From Paralichthys olivaceus (Eukaryota; Chordata; Actinopteri; Pleuronectiformes; Paralichthyidae), in the NCBI RefSeq assembly GCF_024713975.1, contig NC_091096.1:3685501-3749500 (forward strand): DNA of 64,000 nt, in the 5' to 3' direction. The notes beneath the pieces are model-generated. The model ran no database searches. It had not been told where the DNA came from and saw only the letters and a program-made list of their open reading frames with translations. This document shows, in pieces, positions 1 to 13,022 of this stretch (the stretch's first letter is position 1; every line of letters begins with the position of its first letter). Both the position numbers and the translations under genes were made by a program.

Positions 1-1874
1 AAGGATTGTCTGGTGTAGAATCGAATCACAAATTTTCATAATGGCTGCAACAGAGATGAATAGTTATCGTAAAAGTGGCACTGGCCTCAGCATTTTGGTA
101 GCTGTGCAAAAGAACACATCAGTGAAGTGTTATACAGTCATTACTGTAAAATCCAATTAACGGCCTTTCTGAGCAGATTTCTATTGCAGATTTTTACTGG
201 AAGCCATTAGGAGCAAACAGACTGACTCATCTGTTGGGTAGTGCAACATTTTCAGTTTCCTCAGACGGGTTTTGATTAATGCAGAGGATTTGGATTCAGT
301 TTTTTCAATACTTTGTCAATATTATATTGCCTTTGATTTGAATTACTGCTGTCAATCTGCTGTTTCTGAGTGTTGAACGCTTACAGAAATATGTGGCGCT
401 TGCAGCCATGTGAGCTCCACGTGTCAAGACAACTGCACTGCGATTTATCACTTCACAAGAAAACCTTTTGCTGAAGCTCATACCAGCATCATGTGCAAGT
501 GATACTGTTAAGTAATTTCCTGCAATGTCTGTGGATGAACCCTCTGTACGACAGCCTTTGGCTACATCCGTTGATTTTTAATGGTTTACAACTAAAAACA
601 ATCTCTGTCCACAGGGGAAATAATCCATGTCCATACTAGCACCTGAAAACATATATCACGTGACCATTTAAGCCATCTGACAGGAATGACAGGAACAACT
701 GATGGCCGTAGCTTCATAATTAATGACCAGATATTAGAGACCCATCGATCTCTGCTTCACACTTTCCATCCAACTTTGGGCAATGAAGAAAAAAAGCAAA
801 ATATTCCTTTGATGATGCTTCAATCTAAAATCAGTTTGAGCTTCATCTTTTGTATGAAGAAATGTTCAATATACAATTTACAAATCCTCCTGCATCTGTT
901 CGATGGGAAAGAACATAGGCTCAAAACTGGATGGTGGGGGCCACTATTCAAATCCCAGAGCCACATTTCCTCGTACGTCTTTACTTCGAAATGCCTGCGG
1001 GATGCATGTCACCCCAGGGGTGACAATTTGACATTGTCACATGCCTGTGGGATGCAGACGGAATAGCAAAAGGCTGCATTGGCCCCTCTTTTTCTGTCCT
1101 TCTCAACTTCTCCCACTCGATCTCTCATTTCTCTCAAAACAGCATTCTAAGAAACAAGACTCCTTGACATGTCCAAGGACAAGTTATCATTAGTGAGCCA
1201 AGTGTGTTTAGACAAAGTGCATCAACACTGCCAAGAGAGGAATAGCCAAGATCTCTTCAGTACCTTTTTAAAATAGCTAAAATCTTAAGTGCAGCTTTTG
1301 CAGAAACAGAGGGACAAATCAGGATAAACACGGGAGAGGGGGCGAGATGGAGGAAGCACAGTGACCCAAATAATGATGCGCTCCATCTCACACTCATAAA
1401 AAGTGATCGTTCCTTCACACGTTTCGCTAATATTATGACCTGTAGTCAAAGCTTTAGAATAATGTATGCTGGGTAAAAAATACCTTGACATTCTTGTTAT
1501 GACAACAACATGCAGGGGCAATGAGAGGTCAACAGATGGATCACAAGGGGACAGAGATGGACACAGCTGGCCAGGAGTAATTGTCCTGACCTTTTCATGC
1601 ACAGTCAGGTTCACATTGAGCCGGGGGGGTACCAGGACTTAAAAGCTCTGCACACAATTTGCATGAAAGAAAATGTCATATCCATTCACCTAATTGACCA
1701 CAGTCTTCATAGATACTGTCCAGACATAGCTAAACCATTTACACTTTTCAATCTAAGACATGTACTATGTATAAAATATTGTTTTCTTTCTCTATGTAAT
1801 AAGAACGAGAAGATTTCTGAGTCATTTATATAGTGAATATAGACAGAGTCCTAATTCTATATCTAGATTAACTT

Positions 1875-2170
1875 CCTGTCTGTATATGTCTGTACCACGA
1901 AACTTGGTGGACAAATGTGAAAGGGACCAAGAAAGAAGCCATGAAATTTTGGCATGATTCTTTTTTCCACTTTCACTAACATTGCGAGATACGACATTCT
2001 TTTTTGTTCTTTTGAGAGTTCCACCAAACCAGGGAATAATTTATGGATCTTGATGAAAACAAAAAACATCTGCCATATTTAGGAGTGTTTGCAATCTGGT
2101 GCAGCTTGACTGAATTTCAGGAAAGTATTGGGACTTGGCAGAGATGTGCGCTCTACTGAGTGCCAATGTA
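1875..2170 (+). repeat. Repeat family A, 5'-degraded copy
   Basis: The copy contains CGAAACTTGGTGG, CTAACATTGCGAGATA, AATAATTTATGGATCTTGATGAA and GGCAGAGATGTGCGCTCTACTGAGTG, in the same order as in the 12559-13022 copy. The left inverted end is missing. It lies inside znrf3 intron 1. Confidence 0.72.
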
Positions 2171-4254
2171 GTTCACAATATTACGGCTGCAGGGTGCAAA
2201 GGTGTCGTAAAACATTTTGACATTGAAATTAGAAAATTTAAATAGTTCCACATAGAGACAGCCTGTATCATGGCTTGCCTTCAGTGGTTTTCTACATTTT
2301 GTATGGTATCCCACAGTGTTTTGTAGAATATCTGTGGCTGGAAGCTTTGGAAAGCGCAGTATCCCCAGCATGAAGTCTAATTACAGTTTTCACCCAACGC
2401 CATCACTTCAGAGTTGCAGTGCACCTGCAGACTGACTGAAATAGAGGCAATACAATTGTTATCTTGTATCTCGAACCAGTATGAAACTGCCACCTCAGAT
2501 TTTGTATGTTCACAATGCTTTGCATAATATTTAGTGATTAATCTCTGCGCCAGTAACGAGTTCCGGTGGTTTAATGCAGTGTAATTAAATGTTTTTTCAA
2601 ATGGCTGGATTATTCATAGCACACAGGCAAGAACAGAAAACAGGACAAAAATTAAACAGGCTTAATCCTTTGAAAAAATATAAATTGAAGCTATTAAAAA
2701 TGATTGCAAACCATAGAACGTGGAGAATTTTTCTTGGTAAGTCATTCCACTTATGTGAGTCAATGGTTTCTACATTCTCATTTGAGGATGAAGTTAATGG
2801 ACTACTCTGAGAATAACCTATTAATTAAGTACATTAATTCATTGACATTTCTTTGAGGCATTTTTCTTTGACAATTACACAGCCAAAACTGAAAACCGAG
2901 TCAATAGGTGAACTGATAAAGATTAGAATTATTTGCATGGATGAGAACTTTGGTATGAATTGTGTTTTGTCACAGTCCATTAAAGTACAGCAATTAGTCC
3001 TGATGGTCCTGTGGTCGTCATGAATTACTATAGTCTGTATGCTGGAAACAAGGAGGTCTCTTCTTTACAAGCAGCAACAAAGGCTTTGTGCCGCAGTCTC
3101 GACTTCCGAGTTCGACCCAGGATGCAGGAGTTAAAAGACCGACCTCTGCATGAACTCCAAATAAATAAAAGTGCAGCTGTTTACTGCTAATTTAACATCA
3201 ATGGGACGCACGATTACAAAAACAAGGGCGAGGAGAGGAGAACTTCAATCAGAGGCACACAAATAACATTTGGCGAACAAAATCAACAACAGGGAATTAG
3301 CGATGTGCGCTCGCAAAACAAGGTAGAATCCTGAAGTGTGCATCTTTCAGCTGTCATGGGAGCTGTCAATGAGTTATCAGCCCGATGATCATGGGGGCAC
3401 TTTGAAAGGATCCGTGGTCATGCTTGGTTTAACACACATTACAATTGCATGTGCAGAGTTCTCACACACACACAGGCCCTGTATAAACTTTACAAATAAC
3501 AGAGTCAACTCTGTTCCACCTGTTGTGTACTTAACCAACGCCCAGCAGATTAAAATATCTGCTGAAATCAGATAAAAATTGTTTCTTGTTCCAAGTCTTC
3601 CATCAAAAATGTAAATAAAACTTAGAGCGTCAGGAGGTGACCTAACACATTGGCCTGCGTCGTGCTCTAAACACTCTGGGTTCAATCAAACACTGAGTAT
3701 TTTTCTCGCTCTGTGCTTGTGCAAGGCAACACCTCCACCTTTATTTGTATGGGAGTGGATTTAGCTCGAAGGTCTACAATTACATCATCACTGAGTTTTG
3801 CAGCACTGCATATCAGGGTCGGCATTAGTCAGAGAGGCCTTTGAAGAGTTTGGCCCAGCCCTCGCTCACTCACTCTCTCCCCTCCACCACCCCCTTCGGC
3901 ACTGGCTTTGATGTTAGCGCGTGGAGCTGTGCTGCGCGTCGAGGCCTCCCTGCATCGCCTGAGCAGATAGGATCAGGATCATTCATGTGGTTTACACCCG
4001 CAGCACGACTCCCGGCAGCTATTCACCCAGCCCTGCAGGCCCCTCCCAGTTCAGGGTCCAGGGCCTGGAGAGAGAGGCAGCATGGCCTAAGCTGTCGACA
4101 GGGGTCCAGGGGAAGGACAGGAGGAGTTGTGGAGGTTTTATCAAAGCCCTGGGCTTTACTACAGAGATTTTATTGCCGTGATGTGTCGGTGACTGTACTA
4201 TATTTGTAGATTCATAAAAGAAAAATTTACACCTGACCCCGTGGGATTTGTGCA

Positions 4255-4440
4255 ATGAGTGTATAAAAATGGATGATGCATCTACCAATGTCCAAAAAAT
4301 GAAGCCAAAATATTCCAGTTATGGACATTGACATCTTGCGATTGTGATGTCATTTGAAACAGTAGTATCATGGTACCAATGCACCAAACCAACAAATCAC
4401 GAGTCAATCTCAGCTATTGCCACACCCCCTTGCATCAAAT
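4255..4440 (+). repeat. Repeat family B, diverged left half
   Basis: TATAAAAATGGATGATGCATC, TGTCCAAAAAATGAAGCCAAA and GACATCTTGCGATTGTGA correspond to the left half of the 14973-15316 copy. The right half is not recognisable. Confidence 0.55.
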
Positions 4441-6779
4441 ACCAAATTAAAACAAAAAAAAACACCTGAATATGAATAAAAGGGCAATTTGTAGGTATTT
4501 TGACATATATTGTAGGCAGCCAGAATGTGTTGGGGAAGGTTAGTGATTCAGCGTAGTCCTGGTTGCAACTACACTGCACACAATGAGCTACCCTTCAAAA
4601 ATAAATATTTAACAATGTGAGAATAGTGTCGTAACGAAAGAGACAGTGAAAAGAGAATTTAAAAAAAACAGTGTCCCCATTATCTTCAGTCCACCTCTGT
4701 TGCTGGGATGGCATGAAAAGAAAGCCAATTTTTCATTTCAGAAATCTAGGGCGCATCTTCAGCAACAGAAGGAGTAGGAGGTGGGAAGATGCAGTGATAT
4801 ATCTTTACTGCAGAGCTAGAAGACATGCAGTAGTGCCAGAAATAAAAAAGAATCCACAGATTACCCAGCTTGTTCTCATCTGACCGAGCAAGCCCAATCC
4901 ATCATACCTCTGGCCCCATTGTGTTACAGCCTGGATTGTCCTCATTACTGGAGCAACTATCTTCACACACATAAGGAGCCTCCAGAATCTGGTCTGGGAC
5001 GGGTGGGTAAGGGTAGAGATGAACACGATAGGGTCAGAGCTTCCACCTGAAACTGATTTGTCCCCATCTGGCACCGCTGTAAATGACCTTTGCCACGGTT
5101 GTGTAGGAATCCATTAAGGGAAACAAAAGCAGGAGAAAAGAAAAATGGAAAGGTTTCTGACAGAGGAGCTGTCAGAAGAACACTCACCACATTAATATGA
5201 TGCATTAGGTCGGGGGTGATCATGTGCACAAAACCAGTAATGGCTTCCTTGAACAATAGCCAAAGAAACTGAAACTAGGCCTGAAACATATTAGTATGAA
5301 TCAAAATGACAAGAGGGCAGGATCCTTACTGACAACAACAGTTTGTTTTTCTGAACAACTGAGGCTGATCATGACCTGAGGATGAGCACAAAGAAAAGAT
5401 CTCTGAACCCTGTGTTCTTGCACATGGGTGAGTGGGACACCTTTCTGATGAGACATCTGATTTCACGAACACAGACACAGGGAGTTGAGAGGGCTGAAAA
5501 TACAAAGACATGAGTACATTGAGTGGTAGGAGAAGGAGGCAGATGGATTGCAGTCCTCAAAGAGAGATGGACTCCCTGCACAGCTACTTTCAGAGTCTAT
5601 TGGCCAAAAAAGTACAACAAAAGGGGGAGGCTGGCGTTGTGGCCTTCCACGGTTAGTCAGCACATTCCTCCAAAACAACAAAGCATGCCTCTCCCTGGAT
5701 GAGCCACTGTGAGCATTGTCATTTCATAACCCTCGACCCTTTAGCCTTTGTTTTGCAGACCCTCTGTGTCAGTGGATAAAAATGTGGGCTGACGGGATGG
5801 ACCGGGCCTTTCAGGGCTGTCTCATCAAACACAGAGACAGGAACACCAGCGGCTATTCAGAGAGTGAAAATAGCCCCTCCAGACCCTTCTTCATCTTTGA
5901 CTTGTGACTAATATGCTTCTAAAATAACAATTTCACCTGTGAAGTTGTGACATCCTGTTATTGTGCATTTCCCTGAAGTCATCATAGAAAGATCGCCGCC
6001 TCGGGGCAAAGCTGAATTAACATTTCCCCATCGATGGAGCGTAAAGCACAGGACAAACAAAAGACATTCATACAAATGGGTTTGGACACTTAATCAATGG
6101 CAGATCAGGAGGAGAACGACACAGGGGGATAGGGTTCCTCTGGGAGAGGTCGGCATACTGAAGAGACAGCAGCTCGGAGCACCAGCGCTGACTGCTAATC
6201 TCTCAGAGTTGAACATCAAAGATCAGCTCAGCCACTCAGCCCAGTGGAAACTAACATAGCTACTGGGGCCACCAGTACCAACATGCACTTGTTCCAGGTG
6301 GAGCTGTGCAGCAAGTAGGAATGAGGGGCGAAACACACAAGGGGAGACAAGCGTAAAAGAGCCAGGGGCAGGAGAGGAAACAGGGGCTGCTGGTTCAGAA
6401 GACAGAGTTGGCCAATTAAAAGAAGTCTGGACAAGAACCAAGTGATTGAAAAGCAAGTTAGGTGCTTTAAAATTAACTTGCACCTGAATGCTCACTGAAG
6501 GCAATCAGTGCTTTTTAGAGAATGGCTAAAAATAGAATCCTAAGTTATAGTTATAGATTTCTATTTTCAGGTTTTCACATATCTGCTGTCACACTGTCAA
6601 TAACTATTGACGGTAAAAATAATTGATCAGTCCATGAACAGAAATCTATTATCATTGCAAGTAAGAATGACAGAGCTATTTTTGTCATCACTGCATTTTG
6701 AGTTTAAACAAAAAGGAAATTTGAACACCTGAAATGTGTCTTTTTTTTAACTATTCTGGGCCTAAAGATTAACAGGGAA

Positions 6780-6801
6780 ACACACACACACACACACACA
6801 A
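6780..6801. repeat. CA microsatellite
   Basis: A (CA)n run of about 22 bases in znrf3 intron 1. Confidence 0.9.
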
Positions 6802-9800
6802 GATTAATCAATAAAGAAATCACAACCCTCAATGGAGTTTGTGGACATTTCATCCCTTTATCAGCAGATTGACAAAGAAATTACGAGACCTAAAGGGAGA
6901 ACAATGCGCAACAGTTTGCCAGGGAGCACAGTGACAATTCATCAGTGCATGTTCTTTTAGAAATAGTGTAATCATCATTTGAAGTCATTTTCGTGCAGTA
7001 AAGCAGGCATGACAAATTTTGGATGCTTCAAAAACAGCAGACTGGTGGTGGGGGGTGACAGTATGTGTGTGGGAGGGGGGTGTTAAGCAAGAGAAAGAGA
7101 AAAACAGTTTAGTCTGTTCTATTCCAAAAAGGGGAGAAACGTAGCCTCAAATTACTTTGGCTTGGACATGAAAGTGAAACAGGGTGGCGGTTAAGAGACG
7201 ATAGCACTTAAAATACAGCTGCAACCGCCAAGCCAATAAATGGAAAGAAGTAGGGAGCAGCACTTTTAACCTTTTAAACCAGCATTTGTGTACTGCTACT
7301 GTTGCTTTGGCGCTGGGAGTGGCCCAGTCCCTGGCACCTCCCGTCTGGGACCAGCCCATTATGGCCTCTTGGGGTTTCCAGCCTGTGGTGAGAAAGCGCG
7401 CTGGATGCCTTAAACCACTAAAGCTCTCATTATAGTCTAAATGCAGAGCGACACAACTCCTGCCAACTCCAAGGTAGGAGCTCCAGTATTTAAGCTCATC
7501 GTTGTCTTAGCTCAAAACCACCACTTTCCCCCTGCACATCCAGTCAGAAAAAAAACAGCTCCTCGAACAACCACACCATGAAGTCTCCCTTCTACGGTTA
7601 CTGGAATTTCATGCACATGGAGATTCAGTTCAGAGGTGAAACAGCTCATGGGCTCTGTTATAGTGTCTTCTTCCTGATGCTGGATTCAGGGGATGCTCTG
7701 TGTCTCTACAGCGGAAGTAGGTAAAAGCCACATTATTCCCTCTGGTTCTGGCCGACTACGCTATGAGTTCCATCTGGTCCTCTCGGTGCCCCTGCCACGT
7801 CCCTGCCTCCGCTCCTCACTCACATGCTGACAGCGTGGGCCCGCTGGAAATCAGATGCAGATGTGCGGTCATGCGGTGCATCACAGCTCATCTCGCTTCA
7901 GGAAAGACGATTTGGCATCGGAGAGATAATGGAGAATGATGAACAGCAGATGGCGTTTCCCCTTCACATCATTTGCGTTCTGATCTGGCGAGCTTTTGTG
8001 AGCATTGTCAACAATGATGTGAATGTGAAAAAAAAAATAAGTTGACGAGTGGTCTGACTGAGCTGACTGACCAATTAGGCCATTTGTGAAATGAGATTAT
8101 CAGTTCAACTGGAGGTAGAGAGCTTTCACTCTGTTAAGTATCAGCTCGTCAACCAATGCCAAAGCTGGTGTCCGTGTTTACACCTGAGCGACTCGATCAG
8201 GGGATGATGTGGTCATGCCACTGTTGCCCTGGCTAACAAGCTTAACGCAAGTCTAACCTGCTGCTAAGTGTGGGGAGGTAATGCGGAACTACCATCAGCT
8301 TTTACACATTTCGAAATATGAAAACAAAGCATCGACTCGTTCACTGGAGATGCTCCAGGAGTTTTATCACTTATCTGGGCCTTTTCATTTTACCATGAGA
8401 TTTTCATTATCACAGTCTACTCAGTAAGTATTTCAATCTGGAGCAATAGGTGAATACAATTAAGAACCCGTCAGGACAGTCAACCTGCAGTCCTCTGACC
8501 GCCAAGAAGCAAACAACAGCCGCTGCTATAAATACACGCTGTAAGTCGTCTTAGGGAAATGTCTCTTTATGCACACTCCACCTTATTTGTTGACAGATTG
8601 ATTTAAGGACACATTGATTGCTCTGCTATTACAAAGTCAAACTGGAGCAATCGGAGAACTGGCTTGGGAAGGTTTGGGTTTGGCACAGTGGCCAGATCTT
8701 CATCGTCATGCCCCCCTTACAGCAGAGCGAGAAGCAAATTAACTTAATTTATTATTTTTGGCCCGACAGCATGTGCCACTTTTTGCACTCTTCAGGCAGA
8801 GCTGAGCGGGTGTTAGCTTTGGGGAATTAGCAAAAGCGAGCTGGAAGTGTTATGAGCAGTGATTGCGGTTAGGTCTTTGCTCAGGAACACTGCCAGGCCC
8901 CCCGTTTCCCCTGTATTTGAACCTGTACCTGCTGAGGTCTGGTCACTACTGTACACACATGGTAACGCAAACCCCTCAGGGCTCTGTCCAAACAGCAGAA
9001 GTGAGAACCAGAAGGCCCCATAAACCTCAGACAGACCAAATCAAGTGCCCTATTCACTGAGCTCAAAGCTTTAGAGCAGAAACAAGTGCAATGCTTGCAG
9101 AGGTCACTGCGGACAACCCGACGCACCAGGACCTAAATATTCATCTTAAACCCAAATCCAGAGTAAAACTATATCCGTTACAACACCGCAGCAATTTCCC
9201 AACACGTTACTGCAATGTTATTTCACAAGTATAGAATTTGCAAGTGGGGAATTTGATACCAGATTAAAATTATACTCTTCAGGTTGTATAGTTTATGTTT
9301 GTTGTCAGTTTCAGCTTTCATAAATCTTTGCTCGAATATACGCTGTAAGAAATTCAAGATAGCACGCTGTGCTGGACAAACTGCCCCTCATTATAGCCTG
9401 ACAAAATATAAGCTGCCTCTAAGTGGTCAGAAGCTATGCTAGCAAAGAAAGTAAACCTAAATAGATGTGGTTTTCGATGTAAAGCTGAGGTCCGACATTT
9501 CTGTGTGGTTACCAAGTGGCGCCAAATGGCCATCGCTGTGTATAAACAGGGGCCATTTTTGTGCTGAGTGTCCCCTAATTTGATCCCCACAAATCATTTT
9601 TCTTTCAAAGTAAGAGATTTTAAGTAAAAAAAATGCAGTTGTTTACGGAAAAAAATGCAGCTGATGCGGCCATTGTTGCAAAGCGCCGGGGATGCTACTT
9701 TCTCTGTAAAGTCAGAAAATACAAATGTGCAAATGAGTCACCATCTTTACACGCTGCACATAACGCCTCTTAAGTGCTACAGCAAAGTTGATTTCCTACA

Positions 9801-10758
9801 AACTCAAACATTTATTTGTAGCTTGTAAACACCCCCCACCCCCTCAACCCTGCCCCTCATTGAAACCTGTCCTCCCACCACGAACCAGCACTCTCATGAT
9901 GTTCGACAGTTTCCTCAGTGTGAGATCACACTTTACAGAAAGTGTAACGAAAGAAAAAAACAAACAACTATCATCTTGTCTTCGGCTTTGTTCTCACACC
10001 GACAACTCAACTTTCATCTCCTGGCGATTAAACGCTTCACCCCAACCAACCACCTTCAGTTTCAAAACTACTTCCACATAAGTCCAAATATAAGCAAGAG
10101 CACCATACAAACACATTCTCTACATTCATTGTCCCTCAATCACACACTTCAAATCACACAGAGTGAGTCACAGGTCAGGAAAGAAACGGTTCAATCTCTG
10201 GCACATGATTTTTCTCTTTGCAGCCTCACAAGCAGCGGCCAAGTAGATTAAGCAAGAATTATAAAACTTCAAATAAACACTTGGCTCTGGAGAAAAGCTG
10301 AATATTTCAGTGACTCAATCCAATGGTTGTGTGAGCAGCTCCAGTCCAGTGCACTTGTCATGTTTGGAGGGGGCAGGAGATAAAACATGGAGGGTGGTGG
10401 AGGAGGGGGGGGGGGTCGCCTCCATGATGACTGCTCGTTCAGTTTTTATATTTTTTTTAAAAAAGAGCAGAATGTTCAACTTTAAAGTCAAAACATGCAA
10501 CATCACAAACCAGCAGTAGCACAGTTAACAGGCTCTGGTTTAGTTTACGCTGCTCAGGTCAACAAAACAAACATTTTCCACCATTAAAACAAATCTTTTC
10601 TGGATTTAAAAGCTCGTTAATGCACCAAAAAAAAGTCGCCATAGAAGCGTGGGATCTGACCGACCCGAGCCCGGAGACGGTGGCCTGCAGCCTGGACGCC
10701 TGCTCGGGAAAAGTTTGCAAACTTTTTTAAGGACGCGGTGGAAGTAACTGAGTATTTA

Positions 10759-10790
10759 GTTTGTTTGTTTGTTTGTTTGCGTGTTTGTTT
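10759..10790. repeat. GTTT simple repeat
   Basis: Several GTTT units with one GCGT interruption, close to the 3' side of znrf3 exon 1. Confidence 0.85.
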
Positions 10791-10949
10791 TTAAAGGAGG
10801 AGCTTAAAGTCGATTAACAGAGAGAAGAGCTGGAGCTGAGCTGCACACATCAACAAACTAACCTGCAAGAGCATGTTTTCACTGTGAATGAATTCCACAA
10901 GATAGGAGCCATCTTGTGACCGCATAGGCTGCATGCTCGGTACCATCCT

Positions 10950-10972
10950 CACACACACACACACACACACAC
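10950..10972. repeat. CA microsatellite
   Basis: A (CA)n run in znrf3 intron 1, within 160 bases of the exon. Confidence 0.9.
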
Positions 10973-11130
10973 TACATGCACACACACTAGAGCCCCCGTG
11001 GAAAAAGTTTTACGCAGGGGTAGCTTGGTGAAATTACACCCCGGGTCCAGGCAGCGTTGCCCGGGACCCTGCAGCCTGTCAGCCCCCCCACCATCACCAC
11101 CACCCTTCGAAATAAAAGACTTCCACGTAC

Positions 11131-11370
11131 TTGAACGATCTCCCCCTCCGCGCTGATCGTGGCTCCAGCCTTGGAGAACCGTCCCTGCAAGCCGGTCGTG
11201 TACGTGGTGTAATCTCCATTGGGGCTGGACTCGAACAGGACCACTTCCACGAAGGCGGTGTCCTTGGCGGAGACGGGACCGAGGCGCGCGGCGGCGACCA
11301 CCGCCAGGATCAGCAGGAGCACCGGGTCGGGCAGGACGCGGTGCGAGCCTCTCCCCGGTGAAACCATCAT
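11131..11370 (-). CDS. znrf3: ZNRF3 E3 ubiquitin ligase, first coding exon (partial gene)
   Basis: ZNRF3 is a single-pass membrane RING-type E3 ligase that ubiquitinates Frizzled and LRP6, so damping Wnt signalling; R-spondin with LGR4/5 removes it from the surface. This exon encodes 80 residues. A hydrophobic signal peptide occupies about residues 1-35, with likely cleavage after GPVSA. The start of the ectodomain follows, and it contains FVEVVLFESSP, DYTTYTTGL and AEGEIVQ, which match ZNRF3 almost residue for residue. The frame stops at a clean donor: the exon ends CAA at 11131 and the intron begins GTACGTG. Two ATGs sit in tandem at the start (MMVSP), and I took the first. The protease-associated remainder, transmembrane segment and RING domain lie beyond position 1 of the window. 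The paralogue RNF43 is less likely because the FESSPxGDYTTYTTGL stretch is typical of ZNRF3. Confidence 0.93.
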
Positions 11371-11588
11371 CTTGCCGGCTGGTTCTGCGCCGATCGGGTC
11401 ATAATTTCACGCGGACGAATTGTTGTCGCGGGAGGGCGAAGCGGAGTCGGGGCTGCGCGCGCTGCGGGCGATGCGTCAAAAATAACGAAAAAGGGAGAAA
11501 GAGTCGGAATTGCGCGATAAAAGCTGCGCCCGGACCGAAGCGTGTTTATTTCACCACTGCGACTCTTGTCAATCACACTGGCTGCTCC

Positions 11589-11692
11589 CTCCCTCCCTCT
11601 CTCTCTCTCTCTCTCTCTTAGTCTCTCTATCTCTACCTCTCTATCTCTCTCTCTCTTTCTCACCCTCCTCCCCCTCCCCCCCTTCTCTTCTA
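11589..11692. repeat. CT-rich (polypyrimidine) tract upstream of znrf3
   Basis: About 100 bases are dominated by CT dinucleotides with a few interruptions (CCCT, CTAT, CCCC). The SLSLSL-type reading frames across it are artefacts of the repeat. It lies 220-320 bases upstream of the znrf3 start codon and may fall in the promoter or the 5' UTR. Confidence 0.9.
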
Positions 11693-11704
11693 CAAAGCGG
11701 ATCT

Positions 11705-11713
11705 CCTTTGATC
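11705..11713 (+). promoter_or_regulatory. TCF/LEF site upstream of znrf3
   Basis: The sequence is CCTTTGATC, identical to the optimal TCF/LEF core used in Wnt reporters. It sits about 335 bases upstream of the znrf3 ATG. ZNRF3 is a known beta-catenin target acting in negative feedback, so a site here makes sense. A 9-base match can still occur by chance. Confidence 0.45.
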
Positions 11714-11866
11714 TCCAGACACGTGATTTTTTAGTTTTTTTTTTTCTCTGTCTCTCTGTGAAAAGGGTTCAATCCCCACCCACCGGTCCCCCTGACCCGC
11801 TCTCCTCATTCTAAAGTGGCAGCGCTCAGTTAAGGACGCACCGCGGAGACTCAGGGGGATTTGTAT

Positions 11867-11884
11867 GGGGGGGGGGGGGGGGGG
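11867..11884. repeat. Poly-G run (18 G)
   Basis: An uninterrupted run of 18 G lies 0.5 kb upstream of the znrf3 start. Its length is likely to be unreliable in sequencing. Similar G runs occur at 10407-10417, 15352-15362, 34830-34841, 53544-53563 and 56798-56811. Confidence 0.9.
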
Positions 11885-12558
11885 TGCATGGTGGGAACCG
11901 GAGAGTAAGGGGGTGGGGGTTGTGTTGTTCCAGAAATCTTCAAGTTTGAGTTAATTCAGTTTTAAAAAAAATTCCCGGGGCCCCCTCGCCTGTCCGTGGG
12001 GCCCTTCTGTTTCTCTCTGTGTGGGTTTGACATGTTTCAGGCTGTCATACCACCTTAAAACAAACACTACCCTCCTCAGGACGCTGCGGGATTTAACGGG
12101 GCTAATTTTTCAAAAGGTACATGTGTATGTTGATATGTTTGAGACATCTCAGTTTGAATACAATAATAATACAAGTACTTTTTTTTCTCTGTGCTGTATC
12201 TTTGTATCGATACATCTGTCTATTGATACATATGTACTTGGATACATATGTACTTATATCTATCTATCTTTTTTACACTCTATTAAATCTCTCTCAGTGT
12301 TTGTGGAAACATTTAAGTTTGTATTTAGTTTTATTTTTGTGATGCTTCAGGACTTAACCAGGCACATTTTTCAATTTAGATATATATATATATATATATT
12401 ACTAAGTGTTTCAGTTTGAATAAGATAAGAAGATAAGATGAGAAGTTTTTTCTCGTACCATTCCTTTATACTCCTTTATATCCATTACAGTACTTGTGGA
12501 AACCCCTTTTTCAATCAGCTTCATGTCAATTTCAAGATGCTACAGAGAAACATGACGT

Positions 12559-13022
12559 TGTTACCTCTGCCAAGCTAGTTACCTTTTCACCTATATGTTT
12601 GTTTGTCAACAAGATGACACAAACACTAGGCTATCGAACCTTGGAACGATGGGACGTAGGGGGAGAAGAACCCAATAAATTTTGGCCAGATTGCGAAACC
12701 ATGGAATCATTTATCACTTTACGTAACATTGCGAGATCTGGCATTTATTTCTTCAACATTTTACCAATTTCCAAGGGAATAATTCATGGATCTTGATGAA
12801 AGAATCTGAGATATTTTGGTGATCACAATACAACTCTGGATCTCTGGGATTTAAATGTGGTGTCATATGGGGGTATGTTTATTTCCAGCCGCTGTAGGAT
12901 AACAAATACAACAACGATCTGTAGCCACCACTAATGTGTAGCTGAGATGACATAATGTGGCATTAGCATTGAATTTAAGGGGACTGTTGGGCCTTTGCAG
13001 AGGTGTAATGTCACTCTAGTTA
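12559..13022 (+). repeat. MITE-like repeat, family A, near full length
   Basis: The element begins with an ACCTCTGCCAAG-type end and finishes with the inverted counterpart (TTTGCAGAGGTG), so it has short terminal inverted repeats. The interior contains TTTGTTTGTCAACAAG, AACATTGCGAGAT, AATTCATGGATCTTGATGAA and GGGGACTGTTGGGCCTT. The same blocks recur at the other family A positions listed. No transposase frame is present. I recognise this as a dispersed repeat common in teleosts but cannot give a database name. Confidence 0.8.

Larger units (their letters stand above)
1..11130 (-). other. znrf3: znrf3 intron 1 (partial), non-coding
   Basis: This stretch lies downstream, on the minus strand, of the znrf3 exon 1 donor. 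I found no frame resembling the next part of the ZNRF3 ectodomain, the transmembrane segment or the RING finger, so it reads as intron. Mammalian ZNRF3 also has a very long first intron. It holds a degraded copy of repeat family A (1875-2170), a possible family B fragment (4255-4440), a CA repeat (6780-6801) and a GTTT run (10759-10790). The open frames here show no domain, splice pattern or codon bias that would support a gene. Enhancers may be present but none can be named from sequence alone. Confidence 0.72.
11371..11760 (-). promoter_or_regulatory. znrf3: znrf3 5' UTR and CpG-rich promoter region
   Basis: The 130 bases upstream of the znrf3 start are rich in CpG, as is exon 1 itself, giving a small CpG-island-like promoter from roughly 11150 to 11540. 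Farther upstream come a CT-rich tract, a TCF/LEF motif (11705-11713) and an E-box CACGTG (11720-11725). I see no clear TATA box, which fits a CpG-type promoter. The transcription start cannot be placed from sequence. Confidence 0.5.

Noticed and set aside
3640..3690. GGTTCAATC resembling a degenerate tRNA or SINE promoter
   Set aside because: No acceptor stem or matching A box was convincing, and no second copy was seen in the window.
11510..11814. Ser/Leu-rich frames upstream of znrf3
   Set aside because: They are produced by the CT-rich simple repeat and run antisense to the znrf3 5' UTR.
12021..12419. 132-codon frame rich in Phe, Tyr and Ile, resembling a membrane protein
   Set aside because: AT-rich low-complexity DNA with an AT microsatellite naturally gives hydrophobic frames; there is no start context, splice signal or homology.
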